Notes under the pieces: generated by a model | The model's input: only the letters and a program-made list of their open reading frames with translations | Database searches by the model: none | What the model was told of the DNA's origin: nothing | Assembly (NCBI RefSeq): GCF_051020975.1 | Contig: NC_135046.1 | Coordinates: 7,316,001 to 7,380,000, forward strand | Source: Osmia lignaria lignaria | Taxonomy: Eukaryota > Arthropoda > Insecta > Hymenoptera > Megachilidae | DNA: 64,000 nt | Direction of reading: 5' to 3' | Made by a program: the position numbers and the translations under genes | In this document: positions 1 to 12,900 of the stretch, piece after piece | Layout: each line of letters opens with the position of its first letter | How positions within the stretch are numbered: the stretch's first letter is position 1

Positions 1-3000
1 ATTTTTATTGAAACTCATTAGCAGATTGATGTTAATTTGGTCAAGTAATTAGAAAACTGCAAATCTGAGAGTTAACGAACTAAGATATATTCTTTGCTTG
101 ATAATGGTACAACATTTTCCCTATCCCCAGCAATATTTTCTTCCCATAGTTTTCTTGTCATAGTTCACAAAAGTTATTAACACAAAATTGACTTAAAATG
201 ATTTTAAAAATTAATTCAGAGGTGCGAAAGCAAAGAAAAACGTATGATAAAAGACGTGTAAAGGTAAAATAGATTGCCCATAACCAGAGGGCGTTTTCCA
301 CTGAAAATGAAGATTACAAGGGTTATATCTCTAAAACTTCTGACGCGTACTCGAGTAAAACTCAGCCGGATTAATAATTCATTAATTTTAAATTCCATTT
401 AAAGTTCGCAAGTAACTCTTCACTTTTGCCCCTTCCAGTTGCGCAAGGGCCCGAGAAATTGCTCTCTATCGTGTCTAGGAAAGTTCAAAGAAAAATCCTA
501 ATGGCATCGCGATTAGTACGCTGGAAAATCTGTTCGGGATGGTTGCCGGTTGAAACACACGGTGCCCAGGACCACGTGTATTAACACGCAACCTGTTCCG
601 TTGAATCTCGACCGGACGCGTTATCAACGTCTCGCTGATTTGTTCTTGCTATAAACGCCAACCATGATGCGTCGACCCAGCGTGTGTTGTAATTATTGTT
701 CGCTGCAGCTTCGGAACTCTCGATGGTGGCGATAACGTCGTCGATGAAATGGTTACCGAGCCTGGTCAGCCTTTTAATCTGTCGATTAAAGCGCGCCAGA
801 TCGTCGGACAGAAAATTAATGAAAATTAATTTCGTGCTTACCCAACGTTGGAATATTTCCTTTTCCATCGTGAATAAAAGCTAACGATGAGTAAGAGTTT
901 CAACGAGCGAATCGATCTTAAGATACATGGTACGTTTCGAAATTTACAGCATAAACCTGCCCCTTATAGGTAAGGTCAACTATATATTATCGAGATCCAT
1001 TTGATTTACCGTAGCAATAAAGGCTGTGCGTAGCCTGTGCTCCCGTTAGTACAGACGTTGTTTGCTCAGTTGCGGTACCAAACGGTCGACGATTGTGCCA
1101 GACCAGCCAGAACTACGTTCCTGATTATAGGATTAGTGGGTTTGCGCCAAGAGATTCCCGATTACACACCCCGTGATATCGGTAATTCGCTGATACCGAA
1201 GGAACACGGCCATGACGCTTGCGAGATGATTCCTATCTCGAGCTGACTTGCTCCTTCTTCTTTCAAAAGAATGTTAAAGAATTAGAATATTCCCTTTTCA
1301 ATGTTCAATATCTCTCAGAATAGCGAACTAAGGAGATTAGAGGTACAAGCTTTAAACCCAGATTAAACAGTGCATTAACAAATCAGAAATCCTATCGATC
1401 CACGGTATCTTTTTGCAATAATAATACTAATCTCATTGACTGTTGCTATTTTCACTCTGATTCCCTAAGAATTTAATGGCAAACGAAAACAGATAACTGA
1501 TCATCAAATTCTGAAAGGGCTATTCATGGAACATCGATATCAGTTAATGGATATCGTTGCTTCGATCAGCTCGTAAAGCGATATCACGATACAGTGGCGG
1601 TAGAGAATATTAGCATTTCATAACCGCTAATTGTCGATCGAGGAAGTAGCGGCGAAGAAACGAGCCACTTAAACGGAGCGTTAAGTAAACGCTGGATGTT
1701 GTTGTAACGTTTAAGAGCAATAGAAGTTCTATGATCGTTCGCGGGCTAACGAGCCCCGGGTATTCGTCGTTTCGTTCAGGGTAGCGGATAGAGAATGAGA
1801 ATTGTCCCTTCGAGCGATTTACCAATGCATTCGTCGTTTCAGTTACGCGTTATTTTTTTCCCCTCTCTTTTTCTTTTTCTCTTAATGGAACGCTCATCCG
1901 TCGAGTTGTAACTAAATTGCGAAGGAAAAAGTCGAAATGCGTGGAAAGAATGAAAAAAAGGGATGAGAAAGAGGTGAAAAATGGGAGTTGGGGTAAAAAC
2001 GAATGCGCGGTGGCCACGATGCGACAGAATGCGGTTTCTCTCGACGTGGCGAGATTCAAAACGATAATGCCATATAATTCCCGGTGTACGCGAATGTAAC
2101 GGGAAATTGTGATCCAATTAACCGAAATAATAATGGCAGTAATAGCCTCGCTGATTGACATACCGCCGCGGTTAAATCTGGATTATTAGTATTCGTACGT
2201 ATAAAACGAGTACGTGGAAAACGGGGTAATCCGTATGTATTGTATTCGACGGAGAAAATAGCCTCTCTACGGTATACGAGCTGGCCATTTTCCTCGTTTA
2301 TTCAAATTTTTCGTTTTCCGATTATTGCTCGACGCCACCGAAATCTGGCCGGAAGGTTGGCCTGATTTCGAATTCGAAATTTCCGGATATTGCACGCGGA
2401 CCCGCGTACGCTGTGTTCGTTTCCGTTCTCTGACAAAAGGCGGCTCTGTGTTGCCCTTTGATGACAAAACCACGATTAGAATACTCATCGTATCCGTTTT
2501 TGGATACAGATTTATATGGATCCAAATTTAGCTGATTTCCTTGGAGCTACGACGTGTACGCCTCAAATAGATCATAATTATAATTCAATTACGTCGAGAT
2601 TCCTTCGAGCCAGAGAAATCGTCGATCTAACGCTGTTATTTGTCGCTCCACCCGTCTATCAAGTAAGTTACTCCGTAATTCAATCCTTTATTTATTTTTA
2701 ACTCCAGTCATTAGGTAGTATTTACAATTTAACAACTCCTCTTATAATTTTCTTATCAACTTTGTCTGACAGGGAAATTCAGTATTACAAGTTGAAATTT
2801 GAAACTTGAGATCTTTTAAAATAATATTGTACAACTCTGCCTGATTTGAAAATTATAAATTGTCTCGACTCGATGTTATATGGTAAAGGGTTAAAGAGAA
2901 GATGTCGTCTATAAATTAGAGAATGAGCTATGAAACGGCGTTGACAGCAAGACGAGTGAACTATTAAGACGCATAGGGTAAACTCGAACGCGTATCATCG

Positions 3001-6000
3001 CCGCTGAACGTTGTCCGGATCCATCAACGATCTATGCCTTCAAGCCTGACGAAGCGTAATTAATCATAGTTGCCCGTAGTGGAGTGCTCGTTACCTGTAC
3101 CGTGTAATTAAAATTAATTATGGCCGTTTGTAATATCACCGACTGAGCCCGGACTAACTAATTGTTCGTGATGCATTGTTTCGCTGCATCCAGTTATAGT
3201 CGTTAAAGCTCTTCTCGGCTGTCTCCTACCGTAAAGAGTTGTATATCGTCTCGTCCTTGCTCTTTCTATCTCTTTGTCCAAATAGTTAGTCGAAAATTTC
3301 TGAAACCGTGTCTCGAGAAGTAAGATTTCTCTTGGCGCACTTGCCGAGTCCAGATCGCGATAGCGAACACTCGAAAATACTATTATAGTCGGAACAGTTA
3401 CTTATTACACCTCGATACTTAAGTTCCGTGCAATAAGCTTTCAAACAATTTTCTAACTGAAAGTTTAAGTACCGTAGGAAAGTTTGTGCGTCAGGTCGGA
3501 AAGGATTAAACACAGTTACAGTTGCAGTTAGTTCGGAAGTTCTATATGGAAAAATCCATGAGGAATAGGTACTAGGGCACTTTTCCAGGATTTTCTAGGC
3601 TGCCTAGTAGACTCGTAAGTACCTTAAATACGAGGACACTTGAAGTTTGTTCAGAACTCCTGTGTGGAGAAATCCATGAAAAGTAGGTACTAACAAATCG
3701 GTATCTTAAACGCTGAGATACTTGAAGTTGGCTCAGAAATGTTACCATGAAAAATAGGGATTAGGATAGCAGAAATGTAACTTCTTTAACTACTGTGCTT
3801 GCACGGTTGCTTTTACACGGTCTGAGAGTCTCGATCCCACGATCATGTACACGAAATTTTCGGACGATTCGCAGGAAATACCGCCACAATCTCGTTATTT
3901 CATAAACTTGAAAGCATTATCCCGTGTTACGCGAACTGTCACCATGAATTCGACGTATCTCGTCATACTCAACGACGCTGATCGTCAGAGAAAATTAATG
4001 TCGGTCCTCGAGCAAGTTAGGGCGAGTTCTTCGTGTCGTTGGCCTTGCAGGTATGATCCGCGAGCGAGCACCGTGCGCAAATAATCGCAAATGCGAAGAG
4101 GAAACTCGCCTCGAGCTGGTGTGAGCCGCGGTTTTCCTGAACACCGGAGTTGCCGAAAGTTCGCTGAATGGACTCCGGAGGAGCGTTAATTATTGTCCTT
4201 CATAATGCACGAGAATCCTGGCAAGTTATATTTGCGCATGAACGTGAATTATTTTTGTTTTTCTCTAGGGAGAAAGGAACGTAAAAAAAAAAATGGAAGG
4301 ACTCCCGACGGTGCTGTGTTCACCGTGTTCCTTTGTATTATGGATCGCGAAATTGAGATCACGGTATAAATATTTTCAATTTCGAAACATTTGTCAGTGA
4401 AAATAACTCACGAATAAACGGTGGGAAAACGAAGAAAAATGTTCCCCGTTTCAACTTCCACTCGTTTCTTGCCGCGTCTCGTCTGCGCCGCGATAACGCG
4501 CCGACAATACTTTTCGATCCAATTTTCCGCGATATTGCAACCCGCCCCAGCGGAAAAACGGGGAAACCACAGTAGTGAAATCCTTTTTGTTTTCACGATA
4601 CGTTAATACGTATCCCGTGCGGCTTTTAGCTAGCTCGGGGCACGTAAAAGGAACGAAACACGACGTTTATTGCCTTCTTGGATGTTGCTGTTTGCGGCAC
4701 ACAAAAACGACAGAAAGCTCGTAAACCGTGTAACCCCCTTGAATATTTGCGTTTCCACGAAACGAGGTACACGCCAAATGATCCACTTTCCACGGGCCCT
4801 GTACGCTGATACAACGAAACCATAGAGTTTTGTGAGCGGAATACTACTGGCCGAATTAACTCTTGGACGAGCACCGAACAACCTCGTGGACGGTCGACAC
4901 CGGACCACTTTTCACTTGTACTTAAATTTGTTATGAAACCAACATTAAAATCAACGTTCAGTGTATTACAGGTATCTAACATATTTAGTATGTAGCTCAG
5001 AGTTAATATCATAAAAGCAGTGAACAAATAAGTTGCCAAACACGGCAATTACCTATAAAGTAAGAAGAAGAGCAGGGAAACTTGAGTTCTCGTTTTAAAA
5101 GAACATTTGAGTTATAGTCGAAGGTGGAAAAGATGAGAAAGATGAATCATCCTTTATACGGGGGAGGGCTTTGAAAAATTTGCTGGAAGTTTTCGTACGT
5201 CTTCAATAATTCCGACGATGACACCAGGGGGTGAAACTTCAGGGGTTGCTCCAGCCCTGACGCTCAAACTCCCGCGGTTGGAAAAATACGAGTCCCTCAA
5301 GATTGTCTGCTCCACGAACACGCAGAGTTTCGGCGTTATATCTTAGCGAATACTGGTTGCCGCTGTTTTACCATCTGATTTTACACCGCTTCCATCTCGT
5401 ACTTTTCTTTTGCTAATCGATCACGAAGACGATTTTGACAACCAAATAGACAAACTTTCGTGCGTGTATGGATTTTGCTACATCCTGTAGGAAAGAGAAG
5501 GAGAGTTTAGTCGCGGGGATGATCAACGGGTGTGTACTAGCGAGACGATTTCATTTTTCCATTTGCCGCTTCCGCTGTCCACCCCCTTGGTATCTCTCGA
5601 AACGACAACCCCATCTCCGTTTCCGGATCGACGTCCGTCGGGATCGTCCGGTTGTTCGTTCGTTTCGGTTTCATCCGTTCGTTGAAGCCGAAGCACAATT
5701 GCTTCGTCGTGCATGCCGCGGAGAGAAGCGGCTCGTGAAAGTTGCATGAATGGAATGAAAGAAACGCGAAGAGGGTGGTAGAGGGAATTGGGCAGATAGA
5801 TGGGGGACAGAATGATAGATGTCTAGATGGATAGATGGATGGATGGATGGATGGATGGATGGGTGGATGGAGAGGAGGACGGGATGTGGAGTTGAGAACG
5901 GAAGGGTGCAAATAAATCACGCGACAGGACGAATTTACTTGAACACGATTGGTCGTTGCCGCTGGCGATAATCGTCGCTACTAGATACTCTTCGCGAGCT

Positions 6001-6944
6001 TCGAGTACTGACTCGAGACTGTATCATCGTGATAATGGAATTTCTATTCTAGGATTGAATAACGATTAAAAGAATCTCTATTTTTCCATTGGGGAAAGGA
6101 AAAGAGGAATTTACTGACGTGACCAACAACGGGCCAGGTTCTAATTCGCGCTGATTCGCGCTGTAACGGTCGACGCGCGTTGTTCTTGACAGCTAACACG
6201 TACATGTGGAGATTCCAAAATAAAACCGTCAGTCGGAGAAATTCTCTACGTACAGGGTCCGACGCGATACGATCGAGCAGACGCTCGTAAACCGTTAGTT
6301 TCAATCAACGGGGGTAAATGGTTTTCTATCCCGACCCCTGCTCCATTTCTCGTTCCTCCTCTCATTGGCGATACCCGGCCTCGTATAAAGTGAAAATCTC
6401 CGGCCCGTCCCGGCCGGTTCAATTTGCCCGCGGACCGCCTCTCCAAACCTGCGGAATTCTACTCGCACCCCGACGCCTGACTCGCTAAAAATTCATCGCG
6501 CCAGCCAGACCGTTCGATTACAACGCGAACCCGAAGACGTTAGCGGCGTTTCACTAACGCGATTCCCTTCCCAGCTGACCCCCTTTTTTCCGGCGAAATA
6601 GAACCTAATGATAAATAATTCTTTAGCACGTTAATTGTCATTGTGAAAATGAACAAGGGTAGATAGTACGACATATTAAAACTAATTATTAACGCTGTCA
6701 CGTATGATACGGGTAACTGACACCGTGAATTTAATATTAGCGAATAAAAGAAGAGGAAATAAAGAAAAAATCTGATAAAGCATATTAATATAATTTTCAG
6801 GATATTCTATGAAGTAAGATATTTTATAATATAAATTTATTGCATAATTTCCTTTGTGAACGCGAACCTTTCCGAATTAAAGTCCAGCTGCATAGAAACT
6901 AAGTAAATACCTTAAAGTTAAATTATGTTTTTCCGTTGTTCCAG
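1..6944. other. Upstream flank or 5' intron of kirre, no gene seen
   Basis: The first supported kirre exon starts at 6945 after a good acceptor (ttccgttgttccag), so at least the segment next to it is intron. I looked for an exon coding the expected first half of Ig1 and found none. The open frames here are short, lack family resemblance and mostly lie on the opposite strand. The only clear structure is a GGAT microsatellite near 5.83 kb. The intron may extend beyond the left edge of the window. Confidence 0.6.
5826..5871. repeat. (GGAT)n microsatellite
   Basis: About eleven tandem GGAT/GATA-like tetramers, slightly interrupted at both ends. It lies in presumed kirre 5' intronic sequence and makes a spurious Pro/Ser/His-rich open frame on the minus strand. 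Confidence 0.9.
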
Positions 6945-9900
6945 GTGACTTCTCGCTGCACATATACCCCGTGGAACTGGAGGACGATGGCACTTACCAA
7001 TGCCAAGCCTCGCCTACGAACGATGGGCAGCCGGCATTGCGCTCGAGATTCGCCAAGCTGAGCGTGCTGGTTCCGCCTCAGAAGCCGAAGATCCTTCAGG
7101 GCGACTTCCTTATCACGACCGAGGACCGAGAATTGGTGATCGAGTGCGTCAGCGTGGCTGGCAAGCCGCCTGCGGAGGTAAGCTTCCCTCCCTCTCTCTA
7201 GTTTGCTTTCGAATATCGATTCGACCGGATGTTAAGAACTGCGAGATTGCTCGAGGATTTACCAACTGGTAACATGAACAAGGTTTACCGGCAAAATGCG
7301 TTACGGGATTGAAGGCTCTTTGATGTTTCTCGACCCCGTAGACATTTGATCGATATAAACCATGTTTGAAAGGATATTCAAAAGAATGTTAACATCTTAC
7401 CAAAGGATCTCTCAATTTCGTGTCAAATTGAACATTATCGTGTGTCAACGACAGTCGAGTTATTGCAACGCCTCGCGAAAAAGAATTTTTGACATTATTT
7501 TTAACTTACCCTCCCACGAGTAAGGAACTTAATTAGATGAAAAAGTTAGCAACTTGATGTAGAAAATTCGCAGTGATTTAAATCGCGTTCTCGAAAGGAG
7601 CGGAGACGGTACCTTCCATAAAACAGGAACTAATTTAAAAGCGGAAAGAAAACGCTTGGCCGCGTAAACGCGAGAGCCTGGAGACCGCAATAACGCGTTA
7701 AACCGCATTACGTCGGACACATAATTACCGCGCAAAAGCTTTGTCTTTTCTTATCCGTGTGACGTTCGCTAAAGGGAAGCCTCGCGTGTCCTCTCTGCAT
7801 CCGAGGGATGAAAAATCTTGTTCGAACGCCCCGGGAAATGTACACGGTCCACGTGTGCTTTTTCCCAAACTTTTGGAGGCTCGAAAACGATAACGGGCCG
7901 CTTTCAAACCGGGCACAACCAGAAGCGACTCGACGAAATGGCAGCTTGACCGAGTTCGGTTCCGCTTCGAGGTTGAAACAGCTGCGGTGCCGTTGTTGGA
8001 TATCGTGAAAGCGGGAAACGGATCTTTGAACGTGCTGCAACGTAGCCTGGTGCATCGTGGTAAAAAAAAGGGGGAAAAAAAATGGCGCAAGTTAAAAGAG
8101 TTCGCGAGCGGGCAAAAGCGGACCGCAACAGCACCCCTATTCTCTCCGCTCTTTGTACGTTTGCTTTGGCAGCGGTGTTTTCGCGCGTCGTGTGCGTGCA
8201 CCTCTGTGTGTTTGAAATAGCAAAATGGCGGGGCAACTCCCTTTCAATTCCGCGTAGACGCGATGATGTTCGAATAATGGTATCATTAATCCTGCGAAAA
8301 GCCATTGCTGCACGTACACTGTGCGTTGGAACTGGCGGCGATCGAATTATCGAGCCGGGATGCGATCTCGTGGCGAGGAAGGTGGAGTTAATGCTGTTTC
8401 AGGTTCACCAGTCTTTTACCAAGAGAATCGAATTATCGGGTTGATCGATTAAAAAGCTACGGTGGTGCCGTAATCCGTGAACTAAATCAATTTACGCGGT
8501 AGGTAATCAGGAAATACAGTCTCGACGTCTCGTCGTATTCTTAGATAGCAATCGAAAGTAAGGGGAAATGTCAAGATGGTTCCTCAGGGGGTTCATTTCA
8601 TTTGGATACTTTAAATTGTATCGACAACATGGGATTGCATTACTACTTTTTGATTAAGGGTATTGACCATTAATTTTTCTCCTTTCAAATAATCTGTTAT
8701 ATTAAATTTATGCTACCATTTCTCTCTGGTCATCCGTAATTAAAAAGCGCAAGGATTTTCATTGTCAGCGTATGGAAACAGAAACGGGCTTGCGATGAAA
8801 ACTCGTTGGACTTTGATTTCATCCAAAAGCTTATCGAATCGATGACGTAATAAAGATGGGGCTGGCCGGTGGATATCGATGATGCGGCGTTAATGCGCCG
8901 GTTGATTCGCGACACCGCGAACAATTTTGCGGCAAAACCTGGCTTCGCCGCTAATTCACCGTTCGTTCAGCGACCGCGATTGTGTTCGTTAATACAGAAA
9001 TTCGCTTTCGATCGGTGCCGCGATGCCGTCCGCGTAGGACGCGTTTTAGCCTAGATATGCAAATAACGAGCCGCGGGAATTCGTCCTCGAGACGGATCGA
9101 TGGCATGCTGAAAATGTCGTGTGCTGGTGAAAAATTAATTAAATTTGTCTCACGAGTGTTCGCAGGCTACGCGGTTTTTAATTAAAGTTACGCGAATCCC
9201 ACTGATTAATGCCGTTACACGGAGCGCAGGGATTCGCGATGGGCCCGATGGAAAGTGCACGCCGCTCGAAATGCATCAGTAAACATTTCTGACCCGCTCC
9301 GACGTGTAAGCGTGATTCCCCCGATTTAGCGAAAGTTCCTTTCGTCGATCGTGTACGCTCGTATGCGGCCTCAGCAGCCTCACGGATATCTCGATGCGAG
9401 AACAATCATTCTCGTGAACGAGATTCAATTATCACCGCCCACTGCCCATTAGGTTATCGTTTGCTCGACCATCCGATCGACACGCCGTTTCTCCGGTATC
9501 CGAAACATTATCGTTCCGCGGACGAGGAAAACAATCCTACATGCTTCCACGACCCTTGTTTCGTATCCCTGGAATCACCTCGCGGTGCGAACGGTTGTAG
9601 AAACTATCAAGGATAAGAGCACGACGAGCCCCTGGGTACTATATTGTCTGTTAGGTAAATCGAGGGACCAGACCGAACTTAGCTTTCAAAGATTCGTTAC
9701 CAATAAAAAATCATTTATTCAGTTACATGCGGGAAATTAAAACGCGACACTACAAAATACCGAACCGAAACTGTTTCGAGTAGAGAACAAAAACTCAAAC
9801 GTGGCCGGTTCGTTCAATTCCTTTCCATCCTGTGACGAGGACCTCGATTCGTAACAAAACTGGAACTTATTTAACCGTGTCGAAAAAACGAGGAAAACGC

Positions 9901-12900
9901 GTCGCGTAGTAGAGATCGAAATAGTGTTTCGGGTGGTCATTGCAGAGCAACGCGTGTGACTTCCTGAAATCCGTGACCTGCCAACGATTTTATTCACCCC
10001 CGAAATCCCACTTGTTTGCCGTGAGAAGAACGAAATATCATTGGCTAGCGTATATCGTGTGGACAGATAGTTATTCTCTAGTTTATGTGGCGTGAAAAAA
10101 AAAAAAAAAGGTACAACTACTGTTGATCCCGACCCTTTTCCAAATTCCGCCCAACATTCGGTCCCTTTCAAAACGGATAACAAAAAATGTGGGAGGGTGC
10201 TCGAAAACAAAGCAAGAATAAAGAACGAAGCGAGAGAGCGTAATCAGCCAGCAAACCGCTTCTCGATCCGTTGTAATTCGTCGATGACGCGAGTTCCCGG
10301 TCCTTCACTGTGTACGAGGAGGGAAATAATCGCAAAAAACCCCCGCAAAATTCCGGCTATTGTTCGACCGTTGAAAGCTTCGCGGTGGCGCACAAACGTT
10401 CCTGGATTGATCCGAGCAACCACGCTAGCCAACATAGGCTGCACTTTAATTTTTTTTTTTTATTTTTTTTTCTAAATGCTATTCCACTCGAGTACGTCAC
10501 CATAATTTGACTCGAACTGTACAATTCTACTGTATAACAGGGGAATTTACCGAGGAACAAAACGTACAAGTGACTCGTAAAGGGGGAACAAAAGCATGGT
10601 AAAATCGGATAATTCTTTTGCATTCAAATTATCGTCATAACTGAAACAGGTGCTTTTACAACATAAAATTTTGTTACTCTTTCAAATAGGAATATCCTCC
10701 TAAATCATGTGTTCGCTATAAATTTACGTGCAGTTAACGAGACGTGGGTTCAATCGAAAACCCTCATTTGTTGGTTACTCGCGAATGCGCGACCATTTGT
10801 GAAAAGAGATCGTCATGCAAAGTTTCTATTTCAGTTTGAAGCTTTTCAAACTTCCCCTCTACACGACCGACATCGTTTTTCCATATCAAATGATTCGTTT
10901 ACGAGAACTTCCCACGAGTTCATGGTTTACGTTACAACGTAACGAGTACGGTTCGTATTTTGGAACTCGAAAGTCCGTCGATAAACGTTTCATCGCGTTA
11001 GTTTAGAGGAAGACTCGAGTGAAACGGATCGTTAGAAGTTTCGCGAATTTTACCGCCGGTTACGTCGACCCTCGACATTTTTTTCGTCCTCGTTGAACTC
11101 GTTGAAAACTCGTTGCAACGACGGAAATTCGTCCTCTGCCATGCGAAGAACGAGGCTACCATCTTTCTAGCGCTTCTCGTAATCTCGTGGGAAACTAGGT
11201 AAGAGTCAAAGGTGATAAATATTTCTAATAAAGACAAGGAACCTGGAGCCTCGGACAAAAATCCTACGTACGATAATGCATGGCACATTAATTAACCATT
11301 CGCGGGTAAAAGGCGCGACTAGAATGCAACCGTGGCTAGCATAGCGTATTCGGCAGCCTGTATCCTTTGTATAATTCATGAGTTTTCCGTGGATGAATAA
11401 AACAGCTGGATCTCGCGGTGAGTCCTCATCTTCGTCGTATAATTTGAAAATTAATATTAAGCAGAGACCGTAACTCGTACTTTAACCGTCGTATCGAGTC
11501 CATCCATGGTACCGGTGCAATTTCAATTATTACCGAGTATTCCACCCCTCGATTGTCTGTTTTCGTGTCTCCTACCACTGTAGGGGCTGTTCTATTTCAT
11601 TTCCTCGTAACTTCTTAGATGCAGTAAAGTTTCTTTCAAATTGTTGCGGCAAGTTGGCCACGAAACATCGTCGTCTTTCCCTGGCAAGAAAATTTTAATA
11701 CCCCTGTCACGGTCTTAATTCTATTACGGTCGAGCCGGGGATCAAAAGAAACGTTTTTCACCCTAGCCACTAGAGAGGATGCAAATACACGCTGCGAATT
11801 TAGGGAAAGGAAAACATCGCGGAAACCCGCTGCATAGATTCATAAGGGAGAACGGCAACGATGGTTTCATTAAAACCGATATCTCTCGCAGAGCGAGGGA
11901 GAGCCGATAAAAATTAGACGAGCTCGCGATACCGGGGTTAAACGAATCGCGTTCGTTCGATCCCTGGACACCGGCCAATTGCGGCTACTGAAATTAACGG
12001 GATATTTGTTCGGCAGTGTTCGAAACGGGCGCATTATGCGTATCGTTGTAGGGAGAATACGATGATCAAATAGAAAGCCTATCATTTTCCCAATGTCTAT
12101 GGAATTCTATAAAGCATGATCGCCGACGGACGGGTTACCGATAATCCAGCACGATGGATTTTCATAAAAATTTCGTAACGAAGCTGGTGAAACGGCTGGC
12201 ACCAGGGACAAGACCGAAAACAAGCCGGTTAGCCGAAAGTTCTAACTCGTCGGTCGTTGGAGTAGAAAGCTGCTCGTTAGGAAGCGTCGCGCGGCCAATT
12301 TATTCGATCGAATTACTTGGTTGGGGTGCAATTAAACGCGAAGCCGTGTGGAAGGGAGGAGGCGGATGATCATCTCTTCGATTTCTCTATTTCTCGTTGG
12401 TAATTCGTCGACGGCGTATTTTCCGTTTCAAATGTGTCCTCCCTTCGATTCTGTTTATTAACGTATAAACGCAATGAATCGCGATGGGGGTGGATATTAT
12501 AATTTCTCACAAATATCCTTGGAACGATCGGAGAAGAGACAAGTTGAAGCTTGGGGTTGAGCGCGTAAACAGCCGAAGTGAAAAGCAGACGAAGAAGATG
12601 GGATGGAGGTGCACCATGACTAGGAGACTCTGAATTGCTCTGGGTTCTCGTGCATCCTCCTTTGCTTTTCCAATTAACGTCGATAAGACTAGCATGCGAC
12701 GTGGCCTCATACGAAAACACGTGACACTTAAACGCTTTTAATTCAACGTCGCTGTATCAAGTAAGTAATTGATTGAAGCGCTTTGTACGTTTCATTAATT
12801 TCCGCGAATAAAACGTAGCCGAACAGCCGGACTTCGTGGAATCGAAGATATAGAATTTTTTATCTTCTTTCTTCTCTTTAATTGAAACATATGAGGGAAG

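Noticed and set aside
4626..5048. 140-codon minus frame upstream of kirre
   Set aside because: No recognisable domain, and no splice or codon pattern to support it. This length is expected by chance in 64 kb.
5537..5920. 127-codon minus frame with His/Pro/Ser repeats
   Set aside because: Produced by the GGAT microsatellite.
1..6944. Search for the kirre exon coding the first half of Ig1
   Set aside because: No segment with the expected Trp-Thr-Lys core or a donor in the needed phase was found.
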